Positions 36,711 through 45,958 are shown, counted from the first letter of the stretch. The stretch is DNA of 64,000 nucleotides from Sphingomonas sp. LY29 (GCF_035593985.1 NZ_CP141587.1:1054001-1118000); one strand, 5' to 3'. The notes: generated by a model not told the origin, from the sequence alone. A program made the numbers and translations.

Positions 36711-37979
36711 ATGCGCTTGCCTACCCTGATCCTTGCCGCCGGCGCCATGCTGATGACCGCGCCCGCTTCGGCGCAGCCGCGCGGCGACGCGCCCGTCGCG
36801 GTGCCGCGCGCGATCAAGCAGGGCGTCGACTTCGTCTATGTCGACCCGCAGATGAGCAGCGTCGCCAAGCGGCGCCAGCGTCCGCAGAACTGGTTCCAGC
36901 GGGTGTTCAGCTTCGATCGCGACGCCGGCCGGGCCGGACAACCCAATCCGATGTTCGTCGGACTGGCGCGTGGGCTTCAAAATTACCAAGCGACATGGGG
37001 CCGCCTTCCCCAGACCAAGATCACGGCGGGCGGCGTGCTCAAGCCCGGATCGACCGGCAAGCGCGTCACCGCGCTTCGCACCCGGCTCGGCCTAAGCCCC
37101 GACGGCGGCTATGACGAGCAACTGAAGCAGGCGGTCACCGCCTATCAGACCGTCCATGGCCTCGACCCCGCCGACGGCATCGCCGGACGCGCCACCGTCG
37201 CCTCGCTCAACCGCGGCGCGACCTATTATGCGCGCCGGATCGCGATCAACATGGAACGCGCCTATCGCCTGCCCGCGGTGCGCGCGTTCGACCGCTACGT
37301 CGTCGTCGATTCGGGCGCGGCGGAAGTTCACCTGTTCGACCGCGACCGCCGCGCCGACAGCATGCGCGTCGTCGTCGGAACGCCCGAAACCAAGACCCCG
37401 ATGATGGCGGTGCTGATGCGCAACGCCAAGGCGAACCCATACTGGAACGTGCCCCCCGATCTGGCCCGCACGCTGACCGCCAAGCGCGCCGCGCAGCAGG
37501 GTCCGTCCTACTTCAAGCAATTTCATTACGAGGTGCTTGCCGACTGGAGCCCCAACGCCCCGCTGGTCGATCCCAAGACGATCAACTGGAAGCGCGTGGC
37601 CGCGGCCAAGACCGATCCCACCTTCCGCGTTCGCCAGCTGCCCGGACCGTGGAATTCGATGCGCAACATGAAGTTCGAGATGCCTAACGATTACGGCATC
37701 TACCTTCACGACACCCCGCATCCCGAACTGTTTGCGAAAAAGGATCGCTGGCTCAGCAATGGCTGCGTGCGGCTGGAGGATTACCAGCGCTTCGCGGGCT
37801 GGGTGTTCGGACGGATGCCGCAGGTCACCGGCCAGCCCGAGCAGGTAATGAACCTGCCGCGCCCGGTGCCGATCTACATGACCTATCTGACCGTGTCGGC
37901 CAATCCGAACGGGGTCGTCTTCCGCCCCGATCCTTACGGGTTCGACGCGCTGGCGATGCCGCAGATGTTCCCCGCCTGA
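36711..37979 (+). CDS. L,D-transpeptidase with peptidoglycan-binding domain
   Basis: 422 residues from ATG 36711. TTG 36702 is an alternative, and neither has a good ribosome-binding site. A signal peptide ends about ASAQ. A peptidoglycan-binding domain (GSTGKRVTALRTRLGL ... LDPADGIAGRATVASLN, about residues 120-175) is followed by a YcbB-type YkuD domain with YLHDTPHPELF and the catalytic SNGCVRLEDYQRF (Cys about residue 350). It makes 3-3 crosslinks in the periplasm or anchors lipoproteins. A hairpin AGCGGT-CACC-ACCGCT sits just before the start codon. Confidence 0.9.
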   Translation: MRLPTLILAAGAMLMTAPASAQPRGDAPVAVPRAIKQGVDFVYVDPQMSSVAKRRQRPQNWFQRVFSFDRDAGRAGQPNPMFVGLARGLQNYQATWGRLPQTKITAGGVLKPGSTGKRVTALRTRLGLSPDGGYDEQLKQAVTAYQTVHGLDPADGIAGRATVASLNRGATYYARRIAINMERAYRLPAVRAFDRYVVVDSGAAEVHLFDRDRRADSMRVVVGTPETKTPMMAVLMRNAKANPYWNVPPDLARTLTAKRAAQQGPSYFKQFHYEVLADWSPNAPLVDPKTINWKRVAAAKTDPTFRVRQLPGPWNSMRNMKFEMPNDYGIYLHDTPHPELFAKKDRWLSNGCVRLEDYQRFAGWVFGRMPQVTGQPEQVMNLPRPVPIYMTYLTVSANPNGVVFRPDPYGFDALAMPQMFPA

Positions 37980-37996
37980 TCGGGGGCTTCAGCAAA

Positions 37997-38034
37997 GGAT
38001 CCTGTCCTACAGCGCCCGCGCTGTGGCAGGATCC
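37997..38034. terminator. Bidirectional terminator between the transpeptidase and acylphosphatase genes
   Basis: GGATCCTG (37997-38004) pairs with CAGGATCC (38027-38034), and ACAGCGC (38009-38015) with GCGCTGT (38018-38024) in the loop region. It lies between two convergent genes. No clear T run follows. Confidence 0.55.
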
Positions 38035-38039
38035 GATGC

Positions 38040-38318
38040 TCAATGTCGGACGCTGAATCCCTTGTCGCTGCTGGGCTCGGCAGCTTTTTCGTCGAGGCGA
38101 TCGACCCTGGCCGCGCTCGGACCGCTGCGCATCCGCTCGATCAGGTCGGCGACCGCGGTTTCGTCGCCTTCAAGGAAGGCTTCGACCGACCCGTCGGATC
38201 GGTTGCGGACCCAGCCGGAAACGCCGAGCTGGTCAGCCTGTTGCTTGGTCCACGCGCGGAAGAAGATGCCCTGCACGCGGCCGGTGACGATGACGTGGCG
38301 GGCAACCATCATGGCCAT
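38040..38318 (-). CDS. Acylphosphatase
   Basis: 92 residues. VTGRVQGIFFRAWTKQQAD carries the active-site Arg and the VQGxxFR signature, followed by GWVRNRSDGSVEAFLEG with the catalytic Asn. Length matches the family. It hydrolyses carboxyl-phosphate anhydrides. It starts at ATG 38318; internal Met codons at residues 3 and 4 are alternatives. It is the last gene of the leftward dnaJ-yihY-fabI run, but a 68-base gap may hold its own promoter. Confidence 0.92.
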   Translation of the reverse strand: MAMMVARHVIVTGRVQGIFFRAWTKQQADQLGVSGWVRNRSDGSVEAFLEGDETAVADLIERMRSGPSAARVDRLDEKAAEPSSDKGFSVRH

Positions 38319-38386
38319 TCCTTAAGTTCGCAATGCGGGCGCGAAAATGCGCCTCACTCCACGAACTTTGTGAACTTAGGACGCCG

Positions 38387-39190
38387 TCAGACGGTGGCGA
38401 TGTCGGGCGCGTCCTCGGCCTTCATGCCGATCACGTTATAGCCCGCGTCGACATGGTGGATTTCGCCGGTCACACCGCTGGCGAGGTCGCTCAGCAAGTA
38501 GAGCCCCGCCCCCCCGACGTCCTCGATCGTGACGTTGCGGCGCAGCGGCGAATTATACTCGTTCCACTTCATGATGTAGCGGAAGTCGCCGATCCCGCTC
38601 GCCGCCAGGGTCTTGATCGGCCCCGCGCTGATCGCGTTGACGCGAATGCCTTCGGGGCCGAGGTCGGCGGCGAGATACTTCACCGACGTCTCGAGCGCGG
38701 CCTTGGCGACGCCCATGACGTTGTAATGCGGGATGACCTTTTCGGCGCCGTAGTAGGACAGCGTCAGCATCGACCCGCCCGGCTTCATCATCCGCCGCGC
38801 GCGCTGCGCCACCGCGCAGAAGCTGTAGACCGAGATGTTCATCGTCATCAGGAAGTTGTCGAGGCTGGTGTCGACATAGCCGCCGCGAAGCTCATTCTTG
38901 TCCGAAAAGCCGATCGCATGGACGATGAAGTCGAGGCTGTCCCAGCGCTGCTGCAGCGTCGCGAATGCCTCGTCGAGCCGCGCGGGATCGCTGACGTCGC
39001 AGTCGAAGCAGAAGTCGCTGCCTAGGCTGTCGGCGAGCGGTCGCACCCGCTTCTCCAGCGCCTCGCCCTGATAGCTAAAGGCAAGCTCGGCGCCATGCTC
39101 GGCCAGCTGCTTCGAAATGCCCCACGCCAGCGACTTGTCGTTGGCCAGCCCCATCACCAGCCCACGCTTTCCCTGCAACAGTCCGCTCAT
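38387..39190 (-). CDS. fabI: Enoyl-ACP reductase (NADH)
   Basis: 267 residues. FabI features are GLANDKSLAWGISKQLAEHG, DVSDPARLDEAF, the catalytic Tyr-Lys of HYNVMGVAKAALE, and GPIKTLAASGI, where triclosan and isoniazid-type inhibitors bind in homologues. It reduces enoyl-ACP at the end of each fatty-acid elongation cycle. It starts immediately after the stop of the YihY gene (TAG then ATG with no gap), so the two are co-translated from one mRNA. Confidence 0.95.
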   Translation of the reverse strand: MSGLLQGKRGLVMGLANDKSLAWGISKQLAEHGAELAFSYQGEALEKRVRPLADSLGSDFCFDCDVSDPARLDEAFATLQQRWDSLDFIVHAIGFSDKNELRGGYVDTSLDNFLMTMNISVYSFCAVAQRARRMMKPGGSMLTLSYYGAEKVIPHYNVMGVAKAALETSVKYLAADLGPEGIRVNAISAGPIKTLAASGIGDFRYIMKWNEYNSPLRRNVTIEDVGGAGLYLLSDLASGVTGEIHHVDAGYNVIGMKAEDAPDIATV

Positions 39191-40228
39191 CTACGCCCCC
39201 TGTTTCGCGGTGGCCTTCGCTCCGCGCTTGCCCGTCTCGTCGGGTCCCGGCTCCTCGACCGGAAGCTGGTCGGTGAACGGGCCCTCGTAATGTTCGCCCT
39301 TTAGCGCCCTTCCCCCCGGTTCGACCAGCGCCGCGTTCAGTTCCGCGCCCGCGACGACGCCAAGGCCGATGACGAAAAAGAAGATCAGCACGACCATCAC
39401 GCCGGCCAGGCTGCCGTAGGTCAGCTCATACCCGCCGAAGAGGCCGATCCCCCAGGGCAGCAGCTCGACGGTCAGCAGCCACCATACCGTGACGACGAAC
39501 GCGCCCGGCCACTTGCGGCATTCGATGATTCGATACCGCTTGGGCGTCAGTGCCAGGAAAATGACGTAAAAGGTGCCGAACAGGGTCAGCGCCGGAACGA
39601 TGCGATATAGCCCGAGCGTCCGGCCGATCCCGTCCGAGAAGGGCAGCTGAGCGACGACGAAGTGGTGCACCGAGGTCATCAGGATGGTGAGGCCGAACGC
39701 GATCAGCAGCAGGATCACCGACCCCAGGATGACCGCCATCGACGCCAGCCGATACTGCCAGAAACTCGCTCCATATTTCACGCCATAGGCGCGACGGACG
39801 ATGTCGCGGATCGTCTCGATGAAGCTGCCCGCGGTCCACAGGCCGACGATCGCACCGAACCACAGCAACGATCCCGAGCGCCCGTTAAGCACTTCGTTGA
39901 TCGGACCCGCCAATACGCCGCCGACATCGGGCGGCAGGCGGCCGAGGATGGTGGCGACGGTCAGCTGCGTCGCTTCCCCGCTGCCGATCAGGCGCGCGAT
40001 CGCGGCGGCGAGGATCAGGAAGGGAAACAGCGCCAGCAACGCCAGATAGGCGAGATTGCCGGCGTGGATGAAGCCGTCGTTATAGAGGCCGAGCCCAACG
40101 CGTTTGGCGATGATCAGCGGTTTGATCTCCCGCCGCGCGCGCTCCATCGCATCGCGGCCGAAGCGCGCACGGATGCGGGCGAGCCGCTTGCGCCGCTCTT
40201 CGGGCGATTGGGAATGTAGATCGTCCAT
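39191..40228 (-). CDS. YihY/BrkB family inner-membrane protein
   Basis: 345 residues. A cytoplasmic basic N terminus is followed by six hydrophobic segments (about residues 62-85, 128-145, 163-190, 205-225, 240-262 and 272-297). YihY-type sequences are HAGNLAYLALLALFPFLI, LLWFGAIVGLWTAGSFIETI and YGSLAGVMVVLIFFFVIGLG. The C-terminal tail is hydrophilic. It was once thought to be RNase BN, but its actual role is undefined. It ends directly against fabI and starts nine bases after the DnaJ-type gene. Confidence 0.88.
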   Translation of the reverse strand: MDDLHSQSPEERRKRLARIRARFGRDAMERARREIKPLIIAKRVGLGLYNDGFIHAGNLAYLALLALFPFLILAAAIARLIGSGEATQLTVATILGRLPPDVGGVLAGPINEVLNGRSGSLLWFGAIVGLWTAGSFIETIRDIVRRAYGVKYGASFWQYRLASMAVILGSVILLLIAFGLTILMTSVHHFVVAQLPFSDGIGRTLGLYRIVPALTLFGTFYVIFLALTPKRYRIIECRKWPGAFVVTVWWLLTVELLPWGIGLFGGYELTYGSLAGVMVVLIFFFVIGLGVVAGAELNAALVEPGGRALKGEHYEGPFTDQLPVEEPGPDETGKRGAKATAKQGA

Positions 40229-40237
40229 ACAGGCGGG

Positions 40238-41191
40238 CTAAACCCCCAGCGACGCCCGCGGGTTGCCGCCGCCGTCCCAGCCGGAGGCGAATTGTTCGAG
40301 TGCGGCGTCGCCGGCGGGAAGATCGACCGCCAATTCGACGATCTGGTCGCCCCTTTTGCCGTCCTTGCCGGTAAAGCCGCGCTCCTTGAGGCGGAGCAGC
40401 TTTCCCGAGGTCGATCCCTTGGGAACGGTCAGCACCACCGGACCTTCGGGCGTCGGCACCTTTACCTTCGCGCCGAGCACCGCTTCCTTGAGCGTGACCG
40501 GTAGCGTCAGGCGGATGTTGTTTCCTTCGCGTTGAAAAAAGGCATGGCCCGCGATCTCGATCGTCACGATCGCATCGCCGCGGCCGCCCGGGCCTTCCTG
40601 CCCCTGCCCCGCCAACCGGATCTTCGCGCCGTCCTCGACGCCCTTGGGCAGCTTGAGGTTGATCTTGCGACCGCCCGCCAGCGTGACTCGCTGTTCCTGC
40701 ATCGTCGCCGCGTCGACGAACGGCACCTTCAGGCGATAGGCGACGTCCGCGCCCTTCTGCTGAGGCCGCGCGCGGTTGTAGGCGTTGCCGCCGAAGCCGC
40801 CGCCGCGCCGCCCGGCCGCGCCGCTGAACAGGCCTTCGAACAGGTCGCTGAGGTCCGCCGGATCGACCCCGGCCCCGAAGCCACCGGGATATTCCGCGCC
40901 GGCGCCACCGCGCGGCGAACCGCCCGGATAGCCGCCCCCGCCACCGTAGCCGCCGCCGAACGGCATCTTGGGATTGCCGTCCTCGTCGATTTCGCCCCGG
41001 TCGTAGCGCGCGCGCTTATCCTTGTCGGACAAGAGGTCGTAAGCCCGCGTCACGCTTGCGAAGCGCTCCGCCGCCTTGGGATTGTCCTGATTGCGATCGG
41101 GGTGCAGCTGCTTGGCCAGGCTCCGATAGGCCTTCTTGATCTCGGCCTCGCTTGCTCCCCGGCTGACTCCCAATTGCTGGTAGAGATCCAT
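40238..41191 (-). CDS. DnaJ-type co-chaperone (CbpA-like, no zinc finger)
   Basis: 317 residues from ATG 41191 behind AAAGGG. The J domain (about residues 1-66) has HPDRNQDN with the HPD motif. A long Gly/Pro-rich linker (FGGGYGGGGGYPGG and onward) follows, then the two C-terminal substrate-binding beta domains (LKLPKGVEDGAKIRLAGQG, LRLTLPVTLKEAVLG-like). There is no CxxCxGxG zinc finger, so it is of the CbpA/type-II kind rather than DnaJ proper. It stimulates Hsp70 ATPase. First gene of a leftward run with YihY and fabI. Confidence 0.9.
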   Translation of the reverse strand: MDLYQQLGVSRGASEAEIKKAYRSLAKQLHPDRNQDNPKAAERFASVTRAYDLLSDKDKRARYDRGEIDEDGNPKMPFGGGYGGGGGYPGGSPRGGAGAEYPGGFGAGVDPADLSDLFEGLFSGAAGRRGGGFGGNAYNRARPQQKGADVAYRLKVPFVDAATMQEQRVTLAGGRKINLKLPKGVEDGAKIRLAGQGQEGPGGRGDAIVTIEIAGHAFFQREGNNIRLTLPVTLKEAVLGAKVKVPTPEGPVVLTVPKGSTSGKLLRLKERGFTGKDGKRGDQIVELAVDLPAGDAALEQFASGWDGGGNPRASLGV

Positions 41192-41289
41192 GTTTTCCCT
41201 TTTGTTGACGGCCTCCGTTTCGGGATGGGGAGCGCTCACGTCAAGCGCCACCGCTCGACAGACGCGCGCCGACGCGGCAAAGCGCGGCG

Positions 41290-41868
41290 ATGGCCGACGA
41301 TCCCTTTGTGATGTTCGAAGACTGGTTCGCCGAAGCGAAGGCCGCCGAGCTCTGCTTCCCGGAAGCGGTCGCCGTCGCGACATCGACCCCCGACGGCCGG
41401 CCGTCGGTGCGGATGGTCCTGATGAAGGACCACGGCACGGACGGCTTCACCTTCTTCACGCACGGCGACAGCCGCAAGGGCAGCGAGCTTGCCGCCAATC
41501 CGCACGCTTCGCTGCTGTTCCACTGGAAATCGTTGATGCGCCAGGTGCGGATCGACGGGCGCGTCGAGGAAGTGAGTGCGGCGGAGTCGGAAGCCTATTT
41601 CGCGACGCGGAGCCGCGAGTCGCAACTAGGCGCGGTTGCGTCCCGCCAGTCGCGACCGCTCGCCAGCCGCGAACAGTTCGAGCGCGAATATGCCGAGGCT
41701 GCCGCGCGTTTCGAGGGCAAGGCGGTCGACAAGCCCGGGCGCTGGACCGGATTTCGCGTGATCCCCGAGAAGATCGAATTCTGGCAGGACCGGCCATTCC
41801 GCCTGCACGACCGCCTGCTGTTCGTCCGCGATGGCGAGGGGTGGACGCAAAGCCTGCTCTATCCATGA
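41290..41868 (+). CDS. pdxH: Pyridoxamine 5'-phosphate oxidase
   Basis: 192 residues. FMN-binding split-barrel signatures are ATSTPDGRPSVRMVLMKDHGTDGFTFFTH, RQVRIDGRVEEV, PGRWTGFRVIPEKIEFWQ and RLHDRL-type FRLHDRLLF near the end. It oxidises pyridoxine or pyridoxamine phosphate to PLP. PLP is the cofactor of spt and serC in this window, although it serves many enzymes. The stop overlaps the start of the cation transporter gene (ATGA). Confidence 0.95.
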   Translation: MADDPFVMFEDWFAEAKAAELCFPEAVAVATSTPDGRPSVRMVLMKDHGTDGFTFFTHGDSRKGSELAANPHASLLFHWKSLMRQVRIDGRVEEVSAAESEAYFATRSRESQLGAVASRQSRPLASREQFEREYAEAAARFEGKAVDKPGRWTGFRVIPEKIEFWQDRPFRLHDRLLFVRDGEGWTQSLLYP

Positions 41869-42815
41869 GCGGCGGACATTCGCACCAGCATGTCCACGGC
41901 GAGCATCGCGCCTCGCTGACCAATCGTGCCGCGATCGCCAGCATTTCGATGGCGCTGTTTCTCGTCGTGCTGAAAATCTACGCCGCGTGGGCGACCGGAT
42001 CGGTGGCGATGCTCGGCAGCCTGGCCGACACCGCGCTCGACCTCATCGCCAGCATCATCACCTTCCTTGGCGTCCGCTGGGCGGCGATGCCCGCCGACAG
42101 CGAGCATCGCTTCGGCCACGGCAAGGCCGAAGCGCTGGCCGCGCTGGTGCAGGTCATCCTGATCTCGGTGTCCGCGCTGGGGATCGCGATCCGCGCGGTC
42201 GACCGGCTCAACGACGATACCCCGACGCAGGGGTTCGAGGCGGGGATCGGCGTGTCGCTGATCGCCATGGTCGCGACGGTCGCGCTGCTGGCGTATCAGC
42301 GCCATGTCATCAAGCGCACCAATTCGGTCGCAATTACGACCGACCATGTCCACTACCAGTCGGACGTGCTGCTCAACGTGTCGGTCATCGCCGCGCTCAG
42401 CCTCGATCAATTGTTCGGCTGGCGGCTGGCCGATCCGCTGTTCGGGATCGCGATTGCCGCGTGGCTCTTTTACGGCGCGTTCCGCGCAGCGAGCGATGCC
42501 GTCGACCAGTTGATGGACCGCGAATGGGGCGAGGCCGAGCGCGCAGAATTCCTCGCCGCAGCGCGTGAATATCCCGAGCTGACCGGCCTGCACGACCTGC
42601 GGACGCGATCGTCGGGCGTCTACAAGTTCGTCCAGTTCCACGCGTGGGTGCCGGGCGACTGGTCGCTCAAGGAGGCGCATGACCGGCTCGAGGCCTGCGA
42701 GCATGCCTTGCGCGATCGCTTCCCCGGGACCGAGATCCTGATCCACCTCGACCCGATCGGCCACACCGACCGCGAGACGATCCTTCCCAGCCACATGACC
42801 GAGAAGGCCGAATGA
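41865..42815 (+). CDS. Cation diffusion facilitator (divalent metal efflux)
   Basis: 316 residues. A His-rich N terminus (GGHSHQHVHGEH) precedes six helices. Metal-site motifs are SLADTALDLIAS in helix 2 and ITTDHVHYQSDVLLN in helix 5, both with His/Asp positions of the zinc/iron FieF-type subset. A cytoplasmic C-terminal dimer domain has HDLRTRSSGVYKFVQFHAWV and EILIHLDPIG. It exchanges Zn/Fe/Cd for protons. The start overlaps pdxH, and its stop overlaps the PhzF gene, so all three are coupled. Confidence 0.9.
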   Translation: MSGGHSHQHVHGEHRASLTNRAAIASISMALFLVVLKIYAAWATGSVAMLGSLADTALDLIASIITFLGVRWAAMPADSEHRFGHGKAEALAALVQVILISVSALGIAIRAVDRLNDDTPTQGFEAGIGVSLIAMVATVALLAYQRHVIKRTNSVAITTDHVHYQSDVLLNVSVIAALSLDQLFGWRLADPLFGIAIAAWLFYGAFRAASDAVDQLMDREWGEAERAEFLAAAREYPELTGLHDLRTRSSGVYKFVQFHAWVPGDWSLKEAHDRLEACEHALRDRFPGTEILIHLDPIGHTDRETILPSHMTEKAE

Positions 42816-43600
42816 GCACCTCGCTGCCCTTCTTCCAGGTCGACGCCTTCGCGTCGGCGCCGTTTACCGGCAATCCCGCCGCGGTAATGCCGCTCGACCA
42901 CTGGCTCGACGATGCCACGATGCAGGCGATCGCCGCCGAGAATAATCTGAGCGAGACCGCCTTCACCGTTCCATCGACATCGCACGAGGTCGACTACGAT
43001 TTGCGCTGGTTCACGCCGACGGTCGAGGTCGACCTGTGCGGCCACGCGACGCTGGCGTCGGCGCATATCCTGATCAAGGGCGATCGAGTGCGCTTCTCGA
43101 CGCGATCGGGCGTGCTGGCGGTGACGCGCGGCGAGGACGGGCTGCTCAATCTTGACCTGCCTGCCTATCCGGTGGTCGAGGGCGAGGAAGAGGGGTTGCT
43201 CGACGCACTGGGCGTGACCGGGCCGATCTTCCTGTCGCGCGGGGGTAACGGGGCCGCGATCGTGCTGCTGTCCGACGAGGCTGCGGTCCGCGCCGTGTCA
43301 CCCGATTTCACGAAGCTCCGTAAGATAGACCGGCTGGTGATCGTCACGGCACCGGGCGACGACCACGCCGTCGCAAGCCGCGTGTTCGCCGCCTATCACG
43401 GCATCGACGAGGACCCGGTCACCGGTAGCGCCCATGCCGCGCTGACGCCCTTCTGGGCCGACCGGCTAGGCCGCAATCGCTTTACGGCGCTGCAAGCCAG
43501 CGCGCGCACCGGCGTGATCGAGTGCGAGCATCAGGGCGAACGTGTTGTCCTGGGCGGACGCGCGGTCACCGTCATCGAAGGCTATTTCCAGATCGCCTAA
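42812..43600 (+). CDS. PhzF-family isomerase/epimerase
   Basis: 262 residues, full length. It shows the family's repeated fold: FFQVDAFASAPFTGNPAAV, AAENNLSETAFTV with the catalytic Glu, LRWFTPTVEVDLCGHAT, then DPVTGSAHAAL in the second half. PhzF proteins act as acid-base isomerases with diverse substrates. The phenazine name is historical, and no phenazine genes are present. Third gene of the pdxH run. It converges on the FKBP gene with a 4-base overlap. Confidence 0.9.
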   Translation: MSTSLPFFQVDAFASAPFTGNPAAVMPLDHWLDDATMQAIAAENNLSETAFTVPSTSHEVDYDLRWFTPTVEVDLCGHATLASAHILIKGDRVRFSTRSGVLAVTRGEDGLLNLDLPAYPVVEGEEEGLLDALGVTGPIFLSRGGNGAAIVLLSDEAAVRAVSPDFTKLRKIDRLVIVTAPGDDHAVASRVFAAYHGIDEDPVTGSAHAALTPFWADRLGRNRFTALQASARTGVIECEHQGERVVLGGRAVTVIEGYFQIA

Positions 43601-44091
43601 CCCTGCGGCGTCGTCGTCGTCGTCGTCGCTGCGGGCGTCACGCTGTGCAGGATCATCCGGAAACGGAGCACGCTGTTGGGTGGGATCGGTCCCGACTGGC
43701 GCTCGCCATAGCCGAGCGCGGGCGGGATCCACACGATCCAGTCGTCGCCCGGGCGCATCAGCTTCAACGCCTCGGTAAAGCCGGGAACGAAGTCGCCGAC
43801 GCCGCCGGTGAGCGGTTCGCCGCGCGCGATGCTGCTGTCGAAGGTCGTGCCGTCGGTCAGCTTGCCTTCGTAGTCGAAGGTGACGGTATCGCCGTCGACC
43901 GGTGCGCGGCCAGTTTTCGGTCCCGACTTGAGCACGAAATATTGGAGGCCGCCCGGGGTCGTGACCACGCGCTTCACCGCCGCGTTGCGCGCGAGGAAGT
44001 CGGGTCCGGCCGGCGTCATCGGCTCCTTGGGAGCGGTGGCGCAAGCGGACAGGAGGAGCAGCGGGGCGGCAAGCGCGAGGATCATTTTCAT
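43597..44091 (-). CDS. FKBP-type peptidyl-prolyl isomerase, lipoprotein
   Basis: 164 residues from ATG 44091. A lipoprotein signal LLLLSAC places the lipidated Cys at about residue 16. A single FKBP domain follows (DGDTVTFDYEGKLTDGTTFDSS, GEPLTGGVGDFVPGFTEAL, WIVWIPPALGYGE). The tail contains six consecutive threonines encoded by a trinucleotide run. It should catalyse prolyl isomerisation in the periplasm. It reads leftward after mnmA, with a 28-base gap between them. Confidence 0.92.
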   Translation of the reverse strand: MKMILALAAPLLLLSACATAPKEPMTPAGPDFLARNAAVKRVVTTPGGLQYFVLKSGPKTGRAPVDGDTVTFDYEGKLTDGTTFDSSIARGEPLTGGVGDFVPGFTEALKLMRPGDDWIVWIPPALGYGERQSGPIPPNSVLRFRMILHSVTPAATTTTTTPQG

Positions 44092-44119
44092 GGAAAACAG
44101 TCCTAGCGCCTTTTTCGAA

Positions 44120-45232
44120 TCAGGCAGCAGCTTTTTCGATCTCGCGCGCGGCCTCGGTCTCGACGATCGTTCCCCCGCCGAGCAGGCGGTCGCCATCGTA
44201 GAATACCGCCGATTGGCCCGGCGCGACGCCATATTCGGGATTGGCGAAGGTCAGCCAAGATCCGTCCCAGCGGGCCGGGACCGGCCGAGCGAGACTGCGC
44301 ACCTTGGCTTCAACATCGACCTGATCCTCGGCGAGCCAGTTGATCCCCTCGACCCGCGCCCCGCCGACCGCGAGCGCGGAGCGTGGACCGACGACGAGCT
44401 GCCGCGCGTTCGGATCGATCCGCACGACGTACAGCGGCTCGGCCTGCCCGCCGATCTCGATTCCGCGGCGCTGGCCGACGGTGAAGTGAACGACGCCCTG
44501 GTGCTGGCCGAGCAGGGTGCCGTCCAGGTGGACGATCTCGCCCGGGGCGGCGGTTTCGGGACGCAGCTTCTTTACGAGGCTGGCATAGTCGCCGTTGGGG
44601 ACGAAGCAGATGTCCTGGCTGTCGGGCTTGTCGGCGACAATCAGACCCTCCTCGCTTGCCAGCCGCCGGACCTCACTCTTTGGCAGATTTCCGAGCGGGA
44701 AACGGAGGAAATCGAGCTGGTCGGCGGTGGTACCGTAGAGGAAATAGCTCTGGTCGCGCGCGGGGTCGCGGCCCTTCCACAGTTCGACGCGGCCGTCCCG
44801 CTCGACCCGGCGGACATAATGGCCGGTCGCAAGGCAGGTCGCGCCGAGTTCGCGCGCAAAGGCGATCAGGTCGACGAACTTCACGCCCTGGTTGCACAGC
44901 GAGCAGGGCACCGGGGTCCGGCCCGCCGCATATTCGTCGGCGAAGCGGTCGATCACGCCGGTGCGGAACCGGCTTTCATAGTCGAGCACGTAATGCGCGA
45001 TGCCGAGGCGGTCGCATACGGTCTTGGCATCGTAGATGTCCTGTCCCGCGCAGCAGGCGCCCGGGCGACGGGCGGCTTCGCCATGGTCGTAGAGCTGGAG
45101 CGTGACGCCGATCACTTCGGCGCCGGTGCGCGCGGCGAGCGCGGCGACGACCGATGAATCGACCCCGCCGGACATGGCGACGACGATTCGCGCCGTTTCG
45201 GCGCCATTTGGCAGGTCGAACGTGGGGGACAT
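44120..45232 (-). CDS. mnmA: tRNA-specific 2-thiouridylase MnmA
   Basis: 370 residues from ATG 45232. The PP-loop [15 protein letters not shown], the catalytic cysteine context [14 protein letters not shown] and second cysteine [13 protein letters not shown] are present. ATGHYVRR and [10 protein letters not shown] follow, and the C-terminal barrel is intact. It thiolates U34 of Lys, Glu and Gln tRNAs. The start sits far inside a longer open frame, but the conserved N terminus begins here. Divergent from the small sciP-linked gene. Confidence 0.94.
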   Translation of the reverse strand: MSPTFDLPNGAETARIVVAMSGGVDSSVVAALAARTGAEVIGVTLQLYDHGEAARRPGACCAGQDIYDAKTVCDRLGIAHYVLDYESRFRTGVIDRFADEYAAGRTPVPCSLCNQGVKFVDLIAFARELGATCLATGHYVRRVERDGRVELWKGRDPARDQSYFLYGTTADQLDFLRFPLGNLPKSEVRRLASEEGLIVADKPDSQDICFVPNGDYASLVKKLRPETAAPGEIVHLDGTLLGQHQGVVHFTVGQRRGIEIGGQAEPLYVVRIDPNARQLVVGPRSALAVGGARVEGINWLAEDQVDVEAKVRSLARPVPARWDGSWLTFANPEYGVAPGQSAVFYDGDRLLGGGTIVETEAAREIEKAAA

Positions 45233-45307
45233 GGAGCGGGTCTTTACCTGAAATTCACCCTGTCCGGCTAGACCACCTTCCAACGACCATGGTTCGAGGG
45301 ACGAAGA

Positions 45308-45538
45308 TTGGCACGGCACGACGGACAATTGACGGCAGCGGGGGAAGCCCCGTTCGACATCAAGGACTGGCTTGACCTGATGGCCGCGACGTCCGCGGAC
45401 CGGTCACAGGACCGCGGCGACGCGATCGCCTGTTTCCTGGCGTCCGGCGAGGGGTGGAAGAGCGCGCGGAGTACGCTTCGCGGCCGCTTTTCGACCAGCG
45501 CGGCAGCGACAGGGTTAATGAGCGGTAAGGACAAATGA
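45308..45538 (+). CDS. Small hypothetical protein upstream of sciP
   Basis: 76 residues with a TTG start preceded by GAGGGACGAAGA, and no better start in frame. It is hydrophilic with little secondary-structure signal, and no motif is recognised. It ends 93 bases before sciP. The codon use looks like real coding DNA (GC-rich third positions), which supports translation, but a 76-residue TTG-started ORF remains uncertain. Confidence 0.5.
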   Translation: MARHDGQLTAAGEAPFDIKDWLDLMAATSADRSQDRGDAIACFLASGEGWKSARSTLRGRFSTSAAATGLMSGKDK

Positions 45539-45631
45539 AGGCGAAGGTTACCTTCGGGGTTCAGACCTTCGCAATGGCCTTCGGTTAAATACTGGCCATC
45601 GACTGACGATTAACACGGCTGAGGTTTTGGT

Positions 45632-45931
45632 ATGCTTGAGAATCAGAAAATTCGTCCCGCGCAGGTCATTGGACCGCTTGGCGAACCGCTGACGCTCGAC
45701 TCGCTTCCGCCAGCCGGAACGACCCGCTGGGTCGTGCGCCGCAAGGCCGAAGTGGTGGCCGCGGTCGCGGGTGGTTTGCTGACCGTCGACGAGGCCTGCC
45801 AGCGTTACACGCTGAGCCTTGAAGAATTCACCGGATGGCAGCGCGCGGTCGATCGGTCGGGAATGCCCGGCCTGCGTGTCACCCGCATCAAACATTATCG
45901 CGATCAGTACGAGCGCCAGCAGCGCTACTGA
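45632..45931 (+). CDS. sciP: CtrA inhibitor SciP (DUF1153)
   Basis: 99 residues. It contains the DUF1153 core with TRWVVRRKAEVVAAVAGGLLTVDEACQRYTLSLEEF, a helix-turn-helix-like fold. In Caulobacter SciP binds CtrA and blocks transcription of its targets in swarmer cells. Upstream, GGTTAA at 45583-45588 reads TTAACC on the other strand, a CtrA half-site, and ATTAAC (45609-45614) is another TTAA element. The spacing does not fit a full CtrA box, so regulation is only suggested. Confidence 0.92.
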   Translation: MLENQKIRPAQVIGPLGEPLTLDSLPPAGTTRWVVRRKAEVVAAVAGGLLTVDEACQRYTLSLEEFTGWQRAVDRSGMPGLRVTRIKHYRDQYERQQRY

Positions 45932-45958
45932 ACCTACTGTAATCGCGTCGCAATCTTC

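Noticed and set aside
42812-43600. Phenazine biosynthesis from the PhzF-type gene
   Set aside because: PhzF homologues are widespread and no other phz genes are present.
45583-45613. Full CtrA box before sciP
   Set aside because: The two TTAA elements are 21 bases apart, not the 7 expected for a full box; kept only as half-sites.
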